From Lutjanus erythropterus (Eukaryota > Chordata > Actinopteri > Lutjaniformes > Lutjanidae): a DNA stretch of 64,000 nucleotides. Location: contig CM034610.1 of the NCBI GenBank assembly GCA_020091685.1, forward strand, positions 9,158,948 through 9,222,947, given 5' to 3'. Below are positions 24,928 through 36,789 of this stretch, in pieces. Under the pieces are notes generated by a model. That model saw only the letters and a program-made list of their open reading frames with translations, had not been told where the DNA came from and searched no databases. How positions within the stretch are numbered: the first letter of the stretch is position 1; every line of letters starts with the position of its first letter. The position numbers and the translations under genes were made by a program.

Positions 24928-25034
24928 AAAGTCACAAAAACCTCCAAGGCACTCCCTTTTAATTTAACCTTTTTTTTTTTTTTTTGAAAAGAGAGTACCT
25001 TGGATTTTTTTTTTTTTTTTTTTTGTGATTTTTG
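24928..25034 (+). repeat. T-rich fold-back
   Basis: gtcacaaaaacctccaaggc and gtaccttgga...tttgtgatttt form an imperfect inverted pair around two T runs of 15 or more bases. Confidence 0.5.
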
Positions 25035-26555
25035 AGTACAAAGAGTGCCTCAAGCACCTCTGAGTCCTGGAAGGGCTCCTACCCAAACATTTTTTTGATT
25101 TCCACAAGAAAATAGGTTGGCTTGTTTTTTAATTTGGGTGAAGTGACCCTTTAAATAAAGCAAATTACTCCACCAAGTATGGAGATGAGCTCGGTTGACT
25201 CTCAAAACAATGAATTTGGATTGAAAACAGGTGAAATTATCTCACCAGCATTGGCAGAATTTACCACTTGTTTTAAGAAAAAAATGAAATTTTATGACTC
25301 AATACCAGACTAAATGACTTAAAGATGGATAACATTTGTAGAGTACAGAATCATTGCGGCCTTCAAAGTAAAAGTTGTGCAGGAATTTAGCACACATTGT
25401 CTGTAAAAACTTCATTTGGTAAGATTCATGCGAAAGCGTGCTAATGTGCTGTTTTGTACATCTCGTGCAGCCCTACAGCCATTCCCATTTTTGTACTGGC
25501 ATTCCTCCACACTGAATATTTTTCCCTCTCTAACCAGCCCCGCTGCCCACCACAGTGCAGTGCGTCATATCCCGCCTCAGCTATGATCTCATCCCCCTGC
25601 TCACGTCTCCACTCACTTATATTCATTCATGCTTGGCAGGTTTTTGGTCTGGTTCAGCAGCCTCAGTGACATGGCGTAGAGTTTGCTCTGTCTCCTCTAC
25701 ACAACTGTGTGTCTGCATGTCCGTGTGCAGCATGTTTATGTGTTTACTTCGCCGAACACTCACAGCAAAGTAACCCACCAAAGGCATTCCTGAAGCAAGG
25801 AGATCACACTGTTACACACAAGTCTGCAGAGTAATGGCTCAATCAATTCAGCTATGGATCACCGAGTCACTGAATAATGCATCTGGGTGCCTCTTTTCCT
25901 CATTTAAAGGCAAATTTTGAGCAATTGCATTAGCATCGCGAAACCCCATCTTCTAAAAGCTTTAAATGGGTTCGAGATGTCATTATTAGAAGCCATAGGC
26001 CACCTCTCTCCTCCAGATACGTTAGCAGAAATGTTTTCCATTGAGCCGCTGCCACTCGCTGCACGGATGGCCCATTTTCCTGTCAGACAGCATTTCCCCT
26101 GTTAAGCAGGTACGAGGCCAAATATACAGCAGCTCCTCTTACAGAAGCCAGCGATGCTCAAGGCTTCTAAACACTGCAAGACTGAAGCCAAACTCTGCAG
26201 AGCTCTGAGCATTCAGCTCAGTGACATGAATTAACTCAAAACCAAATTTAGTTATGTATGCACTTTGTCTTGGTTGCACCAACAAGGATTCATTTTAACC
26301 CTGAATAAATCAGGTTTTTAAATTATGTTTCCAGTATTAACTTAAAACTTACACTTGGGGAGGTTATCTTTTAAAATGACTGCCTTTTTGAGACAGATAG
26401 AGAAGAATACAATTTCTTGCTTTCAGTTGCTACCAGGCAGGTTCTGTTTTCCTTACTGTGCTGTTGTCCATTTTTAAGTCTTCTGTTATTTTACTGTAGT
26501 GCTCCATTAATTCAGCCAACAAATGGGAGCTTCTCTGCTGAGCCATCATGAGTAC

Positions 26556-26712
26556 GGTAACTAACTTTTTAGCTAACGTGCAAACAGTGTCACATTTTGT
26601 TAACTTTTTAGTTATCTAGCAAGAATTGTAAAATTATATTATCTTTTTAGCTAGCTTGCGCACAATGTAACATTTTGTTGGCATTTAAGCTAGCTCACAA
26701 TAATAACTTTAA
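26556..26712 (+). repeat. Two to three diverged units rich in tttttagctagc
   Basis: The phrase ttttttagctaacgtgcaaa recurs as ctttttagctagcttgcgca, with cattttgttaactttttag in between. A related stretch lies at 29070-29135. Confidence 0.5.
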
Positions 26713-26817
26713 GTTTAGACATAATTTGAAGAGATCATGATTTGTCTCCGCTACATGGGTGTAAATAGCCAGTTGGCAATATACAGTGTGCTTGTCTTTA
26801 TTATGCAGTTGATATAC

Positions 26818-26938
26818 ACCTGGATGTAAATAGCCACATTGGCTATTCCACCCCTGGGTGCAAATAGTCACATTAGCTATTCTGTCCCAAGTGCCAGTAG
26901 CCCTACTGGCTATTCCATCCTGGGTGCAAATAGCATCT
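26818..26938 (+). repeat. Tandem repeat, ~34-bp unit with internal palindrome
   Basis: Units start near 26821, 26855, 26887 and 26921 with tgggtgcaaatagc or close forms. Each full unit holds aatagccacattggctatt, a palindromic arm pair. A related start is at 26757. Confidence 0.75.
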
Positions 26939-27434
26939 GCCTTACATTAATCTTTGTTGGTGCAACCCAGTCTTAGTGGAATTAACCTTAAACCTCCACC
27001 ATTACAACACATACAGTGTAAATGAATCACCTCTTGTCTGCTTGTTTGTTTGTTTGTTTGTGTGTTGTTGTCTCATTTTCATCACGTTCAACAGTTTGTT
27101 TGTTGTTCAGAATCATAAGGTTGTACATTTCAGAGTGTGTGTAGGTGTGTGTGTCTGTACTCTGACATAATACTGGTGTTGGTAACCTCACAATACAATA
27201 ACAACAATACAGTTTTAGAAAGTCTAAAGGTGAGATGTGATTTCACGTGGTTATAAATGTTGCTTTGTCTTTCCTCCTTGTTGTTTTGCTCTGCTGCATA
27301 CTTCCAGTTTTATATGTGTCGTTTCAAACATGTATTCTCCTGTTAGCTACAGGTCTTTTCTGTGTGTAGCGTCCTTATTTCGGTGTGTGCGTTTTGTTTT
27401 CTCTGCTCACCAGCCGTTGTCTCTTCCTGCCTAG

Positions 27435-27557
27435 ATCCCTCTAGCGGAGATGGAAGCTCTGTCTCTGGCCTCTGAGAAATCCTGGTCCCTAGCTCTGACA
27501 GACGACTCGGCCCCCGACGATATTAACCCCCTCTTTCTAACCAGTCTGGAATGCAAT
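27435..27557 (+). CDS. cacna1g: cacna1g tail exon, phase 0-0 cassette ([11 protein letters not shown])
   Basis: The acceptor is cctgcctag|ATCCCT and the donor is AAT|gtactg, which is weak because the last exon base is T instead of G. The exon has 41 codons, phase 0 to 0: [20 protein letters not shown] then [21 protein letters not shown]. It aligns with [20 protein letters not shown] and the following LALTDDSLPDDM in human Cav3.1, a segment known to be spliced in or out in mammals. The weak donor fits an optional exon. Confidence 0.9.
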
Positions 27558-29857
27558 GTACTGACAGTTCCTCTCTTTCTCTCTCTCCATCCCTCTTTCT
27601 CCTCTTCCCTCTCTGCAGTATTTTGTAGTGTTTCCTTTCCCAGGGCACTTCCAAAGCCTCTCGTCCCCCGACTACTCTCACACTGGGGTGTAATGTTCTA
27701 AGACTGACCTATTGGATGTTAAATTAGCTAACAGCTAATTTCCACCTGTAGTCCCAGCACAGCTAAATCATTTAAAGCAGCTATAGTCAGTTTTTTAAAT
27801 TAGTGTGCAGTTGATACACTCCCAGTTACATAATTGCATTTTAGTCGTGTACAGCAGTTCAGTTGAACATGGAAAACAGAGGATTTTTTTTCCAAAAGCA
27901 AACATTCGACATATCCAGTAATAAATAAGGTATAAACAACACACAACAACAAAACTTCAACAACTTTATCAGAGCTCTATTTTCTCTATAATGAATCCCA
28001 AGTTACATAATTCTTTACAGGAAACCTCTGAGGAAATTACAAGGAAATGAAAGAAGCACAAAATAAAGTGTTATCAATATACTAATACGAGAATACATGT
28101 ATTTGTCCTGAATATGTCTGATTGGCTGGCATGTGTGAATTAAAATCATATATCAGAACACGTCAGCCATAATTCAGGGTCTAGCCACCAAAATTAATCA
28201 GTGCTTAAGTGCACACATAACGGAAACAATATTTTATTTATGCCCCATGGATAACAAATCAAGCCAGGTGCATTAAGTGACCATGGTAAAGGCACGATAA
28301 TGCACTCTGAAATGTTTTGATTTAGAAAATAATGGACTTGCTGGAAGGAACACCACATCATGTCACCACCTCGTCCATTATTTTCTCACAGCAGGACACC
28401 CCCTCATGCGTTGAGGCTGATGTATGCAGAATTAATCTGTACATTCCTCTATGATACCCAATCCCAGAGGACTCAGTCATTGATCAAGGACATCTTCCCT
28501 CTAAATTGAAAATGAATTGAATGTCATCTGTTTGTCAGGGTATAATTAACAACCAGTTGGGCTCATTAATGATGACACGTCTTCGACTAAGAGGGACACT
28601 GTAACCTTGGCCCGTGCTGCACACATCCAGGCCAGCGATGCAGTGTGATCGATTTCAATACCATCAGTCTCAGGCACAGAGAGGCCCGCCAACACATGAC
28701 ACGAAATCACTGTTAATTGGATTGTGCTGGGACAAATGCAAAGAAATGGAGTGGAGTGAGGAGGTAGAGGAGCACAAGAGGCGTTGAAAGACCCCGGTGA
28801 ATCTAACTATGTGCCCCCGACTTTCTCTTCTCTTTCTCATTCCACCTTTCCAGCCTAATGTGTGTTACTCTCCAGTCCAGTCCAGTCCAGTCCAGTAGAG
28901 TAGTGCGCCTCCTCACCTGCCAGTTCGTTTTTTCTCCTTCATCTCTACTCTCATCTCTTATTTTTCTTTCTCTGTCCCTTTCCTTCCTTCTTTTTCACAA
29001 TATTTTGATGGATTAAGCAAAATAATCAAGTTCCTTGAAGACAGTTAAAGCATCAGACAATGCAATGTTAATGTTTTAGCTAGCTAGCGGGCATATAATG
29101 TTTTGTTAACTTTTTAGCTAGCTGTATTTATTTATTTTAACATAATTTGGGTAAGCAAGCATCTCCATATCAATCAACTATTACTTCTGAACTCCCAGTC
29201 CAGTAGTCTTAGAGTAGTCTCGCTTTCTCTATTACCTCTATCTTCTACCTCTTTCACTGTCTTTTCCTGTCCTCCTTCTTTTCCTCAGTTTTCTGTCTTT
29301 TTTCCTATGTGCTTTACATGTGAGTCCGCGTCTTTTCTTGTTGTCCTTTCCTATCGGTCTTCTTCTGTGTTTGTACTGTCTTCTGTCCTCTGGCGTTGTG
29401 GTAGTTTTCACTCCTATCTGAGTTGTCGTGTGTTTGCTACTGGGGTGTCAAGTGTGCTGGAGCTCCAGTAGCTCTGTGGTGGTTCTGTAATGGGTCAGGC
29501 TGACACACAATCACGGAGCAAGCTTACATAAAAGTTACTCTACTGCGTGGGTGTATGCAGACGCAAGAAGATGCATAGTATATTAATGGTTAAAAAAAAG
29601 AAAATCCTGGAAATTTCCACCTAGCATGGTCTTGTTTCTGTGATCTGTGGCAGCTCTGCGCCAGTCAACTCCAACGTGCAAAGATCCTGTCTGTTTGCTG
29701 TGTATGCTGATGACTACTGCCTCTTTGTTCACATTGTGTCTTAGAAAGAAATCAACTGTGAATGTTTTAGAAAGAGTGTGAAAGTGCTTGATTTAAAGAG
29801 AAGTCCCAATCCTTCCAGCTCCAGAGAGACCCTGACTCTCCTCTCTCTTTCCCTCAG
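27558..29857 (+). other. cacna1g intron after [11 protein letters not shown] exon
   Basis: GT..AG, 2300 bp. The part 28290-28790 is non-repetitive and more mixed in base content. A CCAGT microsatellite lies at 28872-28895. GCTAGC-rich sequence at 29070-29135 is shared with 26560-26700. Confidence 0.85.
28872..28895 (+). repeat. (CCAGT)n microsatellite
   Basis: Nearly five perfect copies of the 5-base unit. Confidence 0.95.
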
Positions 29858-30059
29858 CCAGAGCAGCTTGATACTGGGGAGCCACTAAAGGACAACCTGC
29901 TGAGCGTCAGGAAGCCTACGGTGGGACGCACACACTCCCTGCCCAACGACAGCTACATGTTTCCCCCCCCGCAGCCCTTTGGCCACGCAGATCCAGCACA
30001 GCTTCTAGCACAGACACAGGGGCCCCAGCACATACTGGGCACCAACAGGGCCCAGTCAG
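29858..30059 (+). CDS. cacna1g: cacna1g tail exon with conserved RTHSLPNDSYM
   Basis: The acceptor is ccctcag|CCAGAG after a good pyrimidine tract; the donor is CAG|gtaatt. It encodes PEQLDTGEPLKDNLLSVRKP, then TVGRTHSLPNDSYMFPPPQP and a Gln/Pro-rich stretch ending NRAQSG. The block VRK....RTHSLPNDSYM is nearly the same as in human Cav3.1. The Cav3.2 version, as I recall it, is RMLSLPNDSYM. RTHSLP at 29927-29944 fits the R-x-x-S-x-P form of 14-3-3 sites. Phase is 0 in and 1 out. Confidence 0.93.
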
Positions 30060-31259
30060 GTAATTTCACAAAAGATGGTGAAGCACCTACTGCAATGCCA
30101 CCACAACTGCCAACTACTTTGAACAAGTACATATAAATAAATAAATAAATAAATAAGTACAAAATTTGCAATTTAAACATCATTTATTTACAACATTTTG
30201 TCAATTAATATTACAAGCAACCAGGCAGCTACAGATAGATATCTACATTTGTGTAATAAATCTGAAATTTTGATTAATTTACACTTAATTTACACTTACA
30301 CAAACTAAGCAAGTTACAGTTGATTTTGTAATGAAGTCTGTACTTCTCATTGTTTACTAGCACAAACTCATAACGGGCTAAAAAAGCTAAAACAAAAAAA
30401 ACAAAAAAAAAAACAGGTTTGGTTTGTAGATATCTGATATCTTGAGATATCTCTAGATCATTAGTTTTATGCCCTTAACCACTGTCATTTACATTTTCAA
30501 AATGTTTTTAGAAAGCTACATTTTGACAAGTGTGATATAACCAATAAGCGATGTTACCAAGACATCGGGTTATGCGACATTATGTGCAGCTGTGTAAAAA
30601 CCTAACCTGAATTGAAGTTGTGACACCCCTATTGAGTATGGAATTGATTTACAGATGCTCTGGTTTAAGATGAAACAAAACTTTTGTATGAATGTCAGTT
30701 TTTGACCACAAAAAAGGCCAAAATGTGGCCTGCAACAGACTAGTGGGTAAGGTTTGTTTTTAGCCTAGCAGTTGTTGATGACTTGAAGCCACTATGGGCC
30801 GGTTAAGAGGAGTGAGGAGTCAGCAGTCAGTTGTAGTATCACTGCAACCATGAGAAGTCCTTGAACATACAGTCATACATATGTACAAAAAATATTAGGC
30901 TGACTGGTCCAGTCGTATGTGAGATCAGCTGCAGACAAGCTCACACAAGACTTATTGCATGATAACAAATGTCACAATAAAATGAAACTAGCACCTGCAA
31001 CAAAAGACAACACCTGAAAATCTCATTTGTTGTTTTCCAAGACACCACACTTGCAGCTTGGTAGCTTATTGGTTTTGATCCAAGATTTGCAGCGCCTCAC
31101 TAAGACAGGACAGAAATGGGAGGCCTTGGTTTTAACATAACACGGGTTGACTGTCAGAAGATGCAGCTCATTTCCTCTGAGTATAAACACACCAGCTGTA
31201 ACTGCTTGGTTGTTACTTACCCGTCATATTCAGCACCGTGCTTGTTTGTCTGTGTGCAG
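30060..31259 (+). other. cacna1g intron after RTHSLPNDSYM exon
   Basis: GT..AG, 1200 bp. It has an AAAT microsatellite at 30133-30155. No coding or transposon content was recognised. Confidence 0.85.
30133..30155 (+). repeat. (AAAT)n microsatellite
   Basis: Short AAAT run shortly after the donor of the RTHSLPNDSYM exon. Confidence 0.95.
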
Positions 31260-31429
31260 GCTCCAGCAGTTCGGTGCGTTCACAACCGGAGGAGTTTTCC
31301 CAGCAGCTGACCGTTCCCACAGACCTCTTCAGACCCATCAGCCCCCACAGCCACTCAGACTCAGAGAGCATACCACGACTACCGCCCCCCAGACGCACAC
31401 ACACATTCAGCCGCACGCTCCGCAGACAG
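31260..31429 (+). CDS. cacna1g: cacna1g tail exon (Ser-rich, IPRLPPPRR)
   Basis: The acceptor is ctgtgtgcag|GCTCC and the donor is AGACAG|gtgact. It encodes (G)SSSSVRSQPEEFSQQLTVP, TDLFRPISPHSHSDSESIPR and LPPPRRTHTFSRTLRRQ. The anchors SVRSQP, IPRLPPP and LRRQ match SVHSQP, IPKLPPP and LRRQ in the same order in human Cav3.1. Phase is 1 in and 0 out. Exon and flanking splice sites are clear although the sequence between the anchors is divergent. Confidence 0.92.
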
Positions 31430-32125
31430 GTGACTAAATCACACTGTTCGAGATGTTCACTTTTTTTGTCTGCTCCTGTCTGTATCTGTACTGTATGTGA
31501 CTGTGCCATTTAGTATGGACGCTGACTTTGGCTAATGTGATGAAAAAATAAAGACTTTGTAAGTCATTATAATAAGAAACTTTATGGAAATAATGACTTT
31601 ATATCTCAAAATAATGTGAAACCTAAAAATACCAACTTTAAATCTTAAAATAAAAGCGATTTTTACAAACACGGTTGTAATTAGAGTTGTAACTGTAAAA
31701 TTATCTTTTAAAATAATAATCTAGTGTATCAAAAATAAAGTTATCATGGGAACAAAAAGGCTTCAATACTAATAATAGTAGAATTCCATCCCAGCAGTCC
31801 ATGTTGATACTGAGCATGTAACTTTTTGTTTTCATCTAAGATGTAGCTTAGCACCATTATTCTAGTCAACTGTATGTTAAGTTTTTGGACAATAGCACAA
31901 TCACCAATTTTTGACAAACTGATTGATTGGTATCAGTTGTTGTCATATCACATGAAATTTTGCTGGTGACAGTAATCCTACTGTCTAATTGTTATATCTC
32001 TCAAAATTATGACTTTAATCTGGAATAAAGTCATAATTAGGGTGTCTGCTGCATCTTAAAAAGTCTAAAATCCTATCTTAAAATTTCTGGAAATATAATT
32101 TAAGAATACATAAAAAATAAAAAAA

Positions 32126-32226
32126 ACTAGTCCTGCGATGAACTGGCGACTTGTCCAGGGTGTACCCCCTCTCTCGTCCAATGTCCAGGCTCCAGCCCTC
32201 CATGACCTTTCAAGGATAAGCAGTTA
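32126..32226 (+). mobile_element. LINE-like 3' tail (tcctgcgatgaactggcgac)
   Basis: The order cctgcgatgaactggcgact, tgtccagggtgtaccccct, caggctccagccctcc and ggataagcagttacagacaa is what I recall for the 3' end of L2-type LINEs and the SINEs that borrow it in fish. It is followed directly by a tetranucleotide run, as is usual for these tails. Confidence 0.7.
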
Positions 32227-32231
32227 CAGAC

Positions 32232-32264
32232 AATGAATGAATGAATGAATGAATGAATGAATGA
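32232..32264 (+). repeat. (ATGA)n microsatellite at LINE tail
   Basis: Eight copies of the 4-base unit directly after the LINE-like tail. Confidence 0.95.
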
Positions 32265-32519
32265 AACTAAAATAAATATACTAATTCTGCAATACTTAAG
32301 CTGGTGTTTCACTGTACTATCAAGAAGTGCACTGAGTGCAATGTAAATCAGTCTAGTTTTAAAAAGCATACTAAACTGCAAATACTTATAATAGTAAGTT
32401 AGATTACTTTAACTTCAACTTTAATTTGATTAATTAAGCATGTATATTAGTATACATATACTTTTTTCCTCAAATTTACTTGCAACAAAATTGTACAAAA
32501 TTAGTTATTCCAAAATCGC

Positions 32520-32800
32520 ATTTTGAGATACAAAGTTACAAAGTCATTATTTTTAGATAGTGACACATTATTTCAAGAAAGTTTCTCATTATCTCATCAT
32601 TTTGATGGACAAAGTCTTTATTTTGAGATACTAACTCATTATTATGATATATTCTTTCATTATTTTGCAACACAGTTTCTAATTATTTTGAGATACTAAC
32701 TCATCATTTTCAGAAAGTTTCTCATTATTTTGCGATACTCAGTCATCATTTTAAGAAAGTTTATAACTTTTCTTCATAAAATATTGTTTATTCTCAAAAT
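32520..32800 (+). repeat. Diverged A/T-rich tandem units
   Basis: Repeated forms of ttttgagatactaactcatt and aagaaagtttctcattat, with a spacing of roughly 35-60 bases. The same words in reverse sense occur at 31545-31620 (gtcattataataagaaactt). Confidence 0.65.
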
Positions 32801-33291
32801 GTCCGATTTTGTTTCTCCCCAATCGTGGCCCTAAACCCCTGTCTCAACCGCAAGTGAGTCAGACACATTACGCATCAGAAACGCTTTCATTTTTATCAGT
32901 GTACCAGCTGCGTCTGACAGGCGTACGCACGAGCTGAAGCATTTATTCAGTCTTTATTATATTGACTATTTTTTAGACACAAAAGGCACTGAAAACATGT
33001 TTTATCCACATTTTGTAATCTAGGCGGAGCAGTGTATGCTGCACAGCCTGAGATCAGTTCACTCTGCTCCAGATTAATGTCACAGACTGTCCCTTCAGTT
33101 TACCCAGGAGCTGGTAAGCAAGACAGGGGAACTTCTTGGACTTTTTCAGAAGTGTTCATGAGCAAACTTTACTTTTACTGCCATTAGACAACTTTACTGC
33201 TGAACTGCGAGGCCTCTGCTCCAATCGCCAACAACTGTCTCTCCTGAGCGCAGCCCTCTGCACTTTTCTCGCTCATCCACACCCACTGTGT

Positions 33292-33292
<1 letters not shown>

Positions 33293-33337
<45 letters not shown>
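33293..33337 (+). repeat. (AC)n microsatellite, 45 bp
   Basis: An uninterrupted AC run. Confidence 0.98.
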
Positions 33338-33341
<4 letters not shown>

Positions 33342-35419
33342 GTGCTTGTGCTTTGTTTTGATGGAAAACAGATCAGGAATTTTCACACATATCGAAGGAA
33401 ATGTGCAGATTGCATAGAAAGTTTTGCTGCTTATTTCGCTGCTGATGCTTTGAAATACAATACGGATCCATTATAGTCAGACGCCTCAATGCGGCGTGAA
33501 TGCTGTAGTCACGTGAGCGTGATGCTGACATGACGTTTGCGGTCTAGACAAGGGGTAAGAGCCTGTCGCACAGACAAACTTGTTTAGAGCTGTCCCAAAT
33601 CTCTTTCCTCATCGCATGTTCTAAACAACTCCACTTTTCTTTCTCCTTCTTTCTCCCCTTCCTATCTATTGCTAACTTATCTGCTGTCTCATCCTCCATA
33701 TTGTATCTGTTACTCTCTAATCTCAGCTCAGTTGGGTCCAAAAACCGCCCGACCCTGAGCTACTGCTCAAACACAGATACTCCTGTTTCTGAAACAGCAG
33801 ACTTTAGCTACTGAACCGCTGGGCCTTTCAGAAACACTGGATTCCATGTTCATCCTCCAGCAGACAGACAGACTAACACACACACAAGCTTCCCTCCTGT
33901 TTTCCATTTGTCACTCATTAGATTTTTGGTCTGCTGCTAACCATCAGCCACTAAGCATCCAAAACTCTCTCACAGGTAGCTCTTAATGCTTCTATATTCT
34001 CATACAAGCTGCCGGAGCTACTGTAGGGTAACATTACATCAGTGGATTATTTGGTATCTGAGTGATAGAATGTATTCAAGCCAGACAAAGACATTATTTG
34101 ACTGACAAATCTACCCACAATGCAGCGCACTTACTATACTACAAACTATACAACTCAGGGGATTGCTACAGAACAGCGAGTGCTGTCCACGTACATTTGG
34201 CCGTTTTGTACACACAGTACCACATAGAGCACTTGTGAATTTTCTGTTAGTGCTTGAAACATACAGTAGTTCTTGCACTTACCCGATTTTGCTTCAAAAA
34301 GTCTGACAGGGTGATCATTTTTTAGTATTTTCCCAGTATGCACTGTTATTATTAGGACTCTTGTGTTGCTGTGGCTGGTGATTGGCCTGGCCTGGTTGTG
34401 ATATCTATGACCACTAGGTGTCTCTGTGGTCACACCGTTCAGGCTCATGCAGGGCGACCCAGTGCTGTGCCCTAAAACTCATGCATGGCTTGTTTCCTCA
34501 TCTCTATTGGTTCAAGATATTTTAATTCACCCATTTCAAAAACTATTAATTTACCCTCCCCAGTTTGTGGTCCATGAGGAGCAAGTCATGAGCTCATGAG
34601 GACGTTTTATGAGCTCCAGCAACCATTGTGCTTACTAACGCTTCCTCTCCTACAGTAGCTGCATGTTATGTTTACCCTCTGACTCTTGGCCTCACACCCT
34701 GAAGATAAGGACGTAAGGACGACGGCGTGGAAACACCGATCAGAATCTGGTCGTAAATTGAATTGGAATCCTCTGCTGATGGTTTACAGGGTTTTGTGTG
34801 AACGGTCAAAGGTTAAAGGGTCAGGTGGTCTGGCTCAGAGTTCACTGTGTCAGCCAGCGCTCGATCAGCCAAGTCCTTCTGTCCGACTTAAAAAAAAAAG
34901 CAGCGAACATGTTCCTGGGTCAAAGGAGGAAAAACAGTAAATATGAGCGTCACACTTGGAGTTGTTTTGTCAGTTTGTACGTCCTCTGATGTACTGAATC
35001 ATAACATGATTTACAGGAAAAACAAGTTTATGTGTATTTCATACCAACAAGGTGAAGGGTTCTTAAAAGCAAAGTCATTTTTGGTCACGTTCAGAATCCT
35101 TAAAAAAGTGTCAACATGAATCTTAATTAGGTTTCAGGAGCATTTGAGTACAAGTAATTAATTTTCGTCATTAAGTCCCTTTAAAGACCTCCTCCTACAA
35201 AAGAGTAGGAACACCAGGCGTAACTGGAGAATTTATTTTTAAATATTGCATTTGGAGAATAATAGAAATGTGGTGAGAAAAAAGTTGAAATATTGAGAAT
35301 AAGGTCAAACTTTCAATATTAGTCCCAGGCATAAGTAATAATATTTTTTTTTGTACTCTTAATGGAAATACTTTCTCGACTTTGTTCTATTCAAAATACT
35401 ATTTTGAAATACTTCTGAC

Positions 35420-35870
35420 TTCACCCTAAAAATGACATTTCAAAAACATTCTTGACATAATTGAACCACTGCTACCACAGCATTCCACCTTTATTCTCAT
35501 TTGTCATCACTTTTGACATTTCCACTTCATTCTTCTTTATTCTCTACATTTCTACTTTATTCGCTGAATTTTGACATTCTCAACATTTCAACATTTTGAC
35601 TGTCTTCTTGGTATTTTGACTTTATTCTTGACATTTCCACTTCATTTTCAGCATTTATACTTTATTCTCAACTTTTCAGTCTGATTTTCTGCATTTTCAC
35701 ATTATTCCTGACATTTTAAATTTATTCTTAACATTTCAACTTCATGAAAATGGTATTTCATTATTTTGGCCATTTCAACTTTATTCTGACAATGGAATTT
35801 CAACTTTTTTCTCAACTTTTTTTCTTTATTCTTATCTGTTTTTAGCTTTATTCTTCTTCTTCCCTTATGT
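35420..35870 (+). repeat. Diverged ~20-bp pyrimidine-rich tandem array
   Basis: About twenty loose copies of ttcattctcaacatttcaac with T/C changes (ttattctcgacatttccac and the like). Confidence 0.7.
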
Positions 35871-36639
35871 CTGGCCCTGGTAGTCCTCTGTACCTGTTAG
35901 ACATGTTTACATAACGTTCTCTGTTTTGAATAATAGTTTGTGCCTGATGAACATTTCTGAGTTGTTTTGTTTTTTATAAAACAGAACATTAACATAACAT
36001 TTCAGAAGTTTAAGTGCTGGACACAAGCTGTCTCCTACTTTACTGAGAAGTCCATTCACAGTGTTTTTGCACTGCGGGTTTAAAGTTTCCACATCACACT
36101 TGTGTAAGTCGCACACTGGATCAGGATTGGCTTCCTTCCAAACTAGTTGTTGATGTCATTAAGTCCTAAAAACCTTCTCCCTCAGCAGATGAATCTGAAA
36201 ACAACCTTGTCGTGTCAAACTCTCCACATACATCACTCTCCACATTGAGGCTCAAACTTCCAAGTCATGTAAGGGCAGAAATAAATTTTTGATCAGAGGG
36301 TGGCTTTAACAATTATTCCTGTCATATATGAATAGTAAATCATGGCTCTGTCTCAACAGAAGCGCTGCACAATAAATTAATAAAACCAAAGAACATCCAA
36401 TAATGTTAAAGGATGTTTACTCAACTTACTCTTGACAAATCTTAACATGGAATTCTGCCGTTGAGTAATGGAGGGTAACCTTTGTGTTTCCATGTTATAA
36501 TTCATGGAAGAATGTTGCAATTCCGATTTAACCCCGCGCTGCCTACAGTGACGAGAACAGAGAGGACTCTGGGAATACGCTGGCCAGACTGTGAACTTTG
36601 ACCCAGACTGCTGCTTTTCATCTTCATCGCCTCACACTA

Positions 36640-36789
36640 ACTAGTCTCCCCCTTTCATCCTCCCTGTCCCTGCGTACCCACGCTCTCCCCTATCTCCCCC
36701 TCCCCTCCCCTCATCACATATTTACCTCCATCTCCTCACCCCTCTTTCCTGAATATTTCATCCCTCCCTCCCCTCCCCCATGCTTCCAG
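36640..36789 (+). promoter_or_regulatory. Extended polypyrimidine tract of the last coding intron
   Basis: About 150 bases that are almost wholly C and T lead to the acceptor tgcttccag. Such length is unusual and offers many sites for PTB-like proteins; the effect is an inference. Confidence 0.55.

Larger units (their letters stand above)
23107..27434 (+). other. cacna1g intron between the two cassette exons
   Basis: GT..AG, 4328 bp. It carries an inverted-repeat element (23504-24389), a hAT-like element (24417-24842), a T-rich fold-back (24928-25034) and a 34-bp tandem repeat (26818-26938). The part 25850-26230 is non-repetitive and a candidate for conserved noncoding sequence, but that is a guess. 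Confidence 0.85.
31430..36789 (+). other. cacna1g last coding intron
   Basis: GT..AG, 5360 bp, the longest complete intron in the window. It contains diverged A/T-rich short repeats (31540-32060 and 32520-32800), a LINE-like 3' tail with a TGAA microsatellite (32126-32264), a CA run (33293-33337), a diverged pyrimidine-rich tandem array (35420-35870) and a long C/T-rich run into the acceptor (36640-36789). The part 33860-35250 shows no clear element. Confidence 0.85.
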
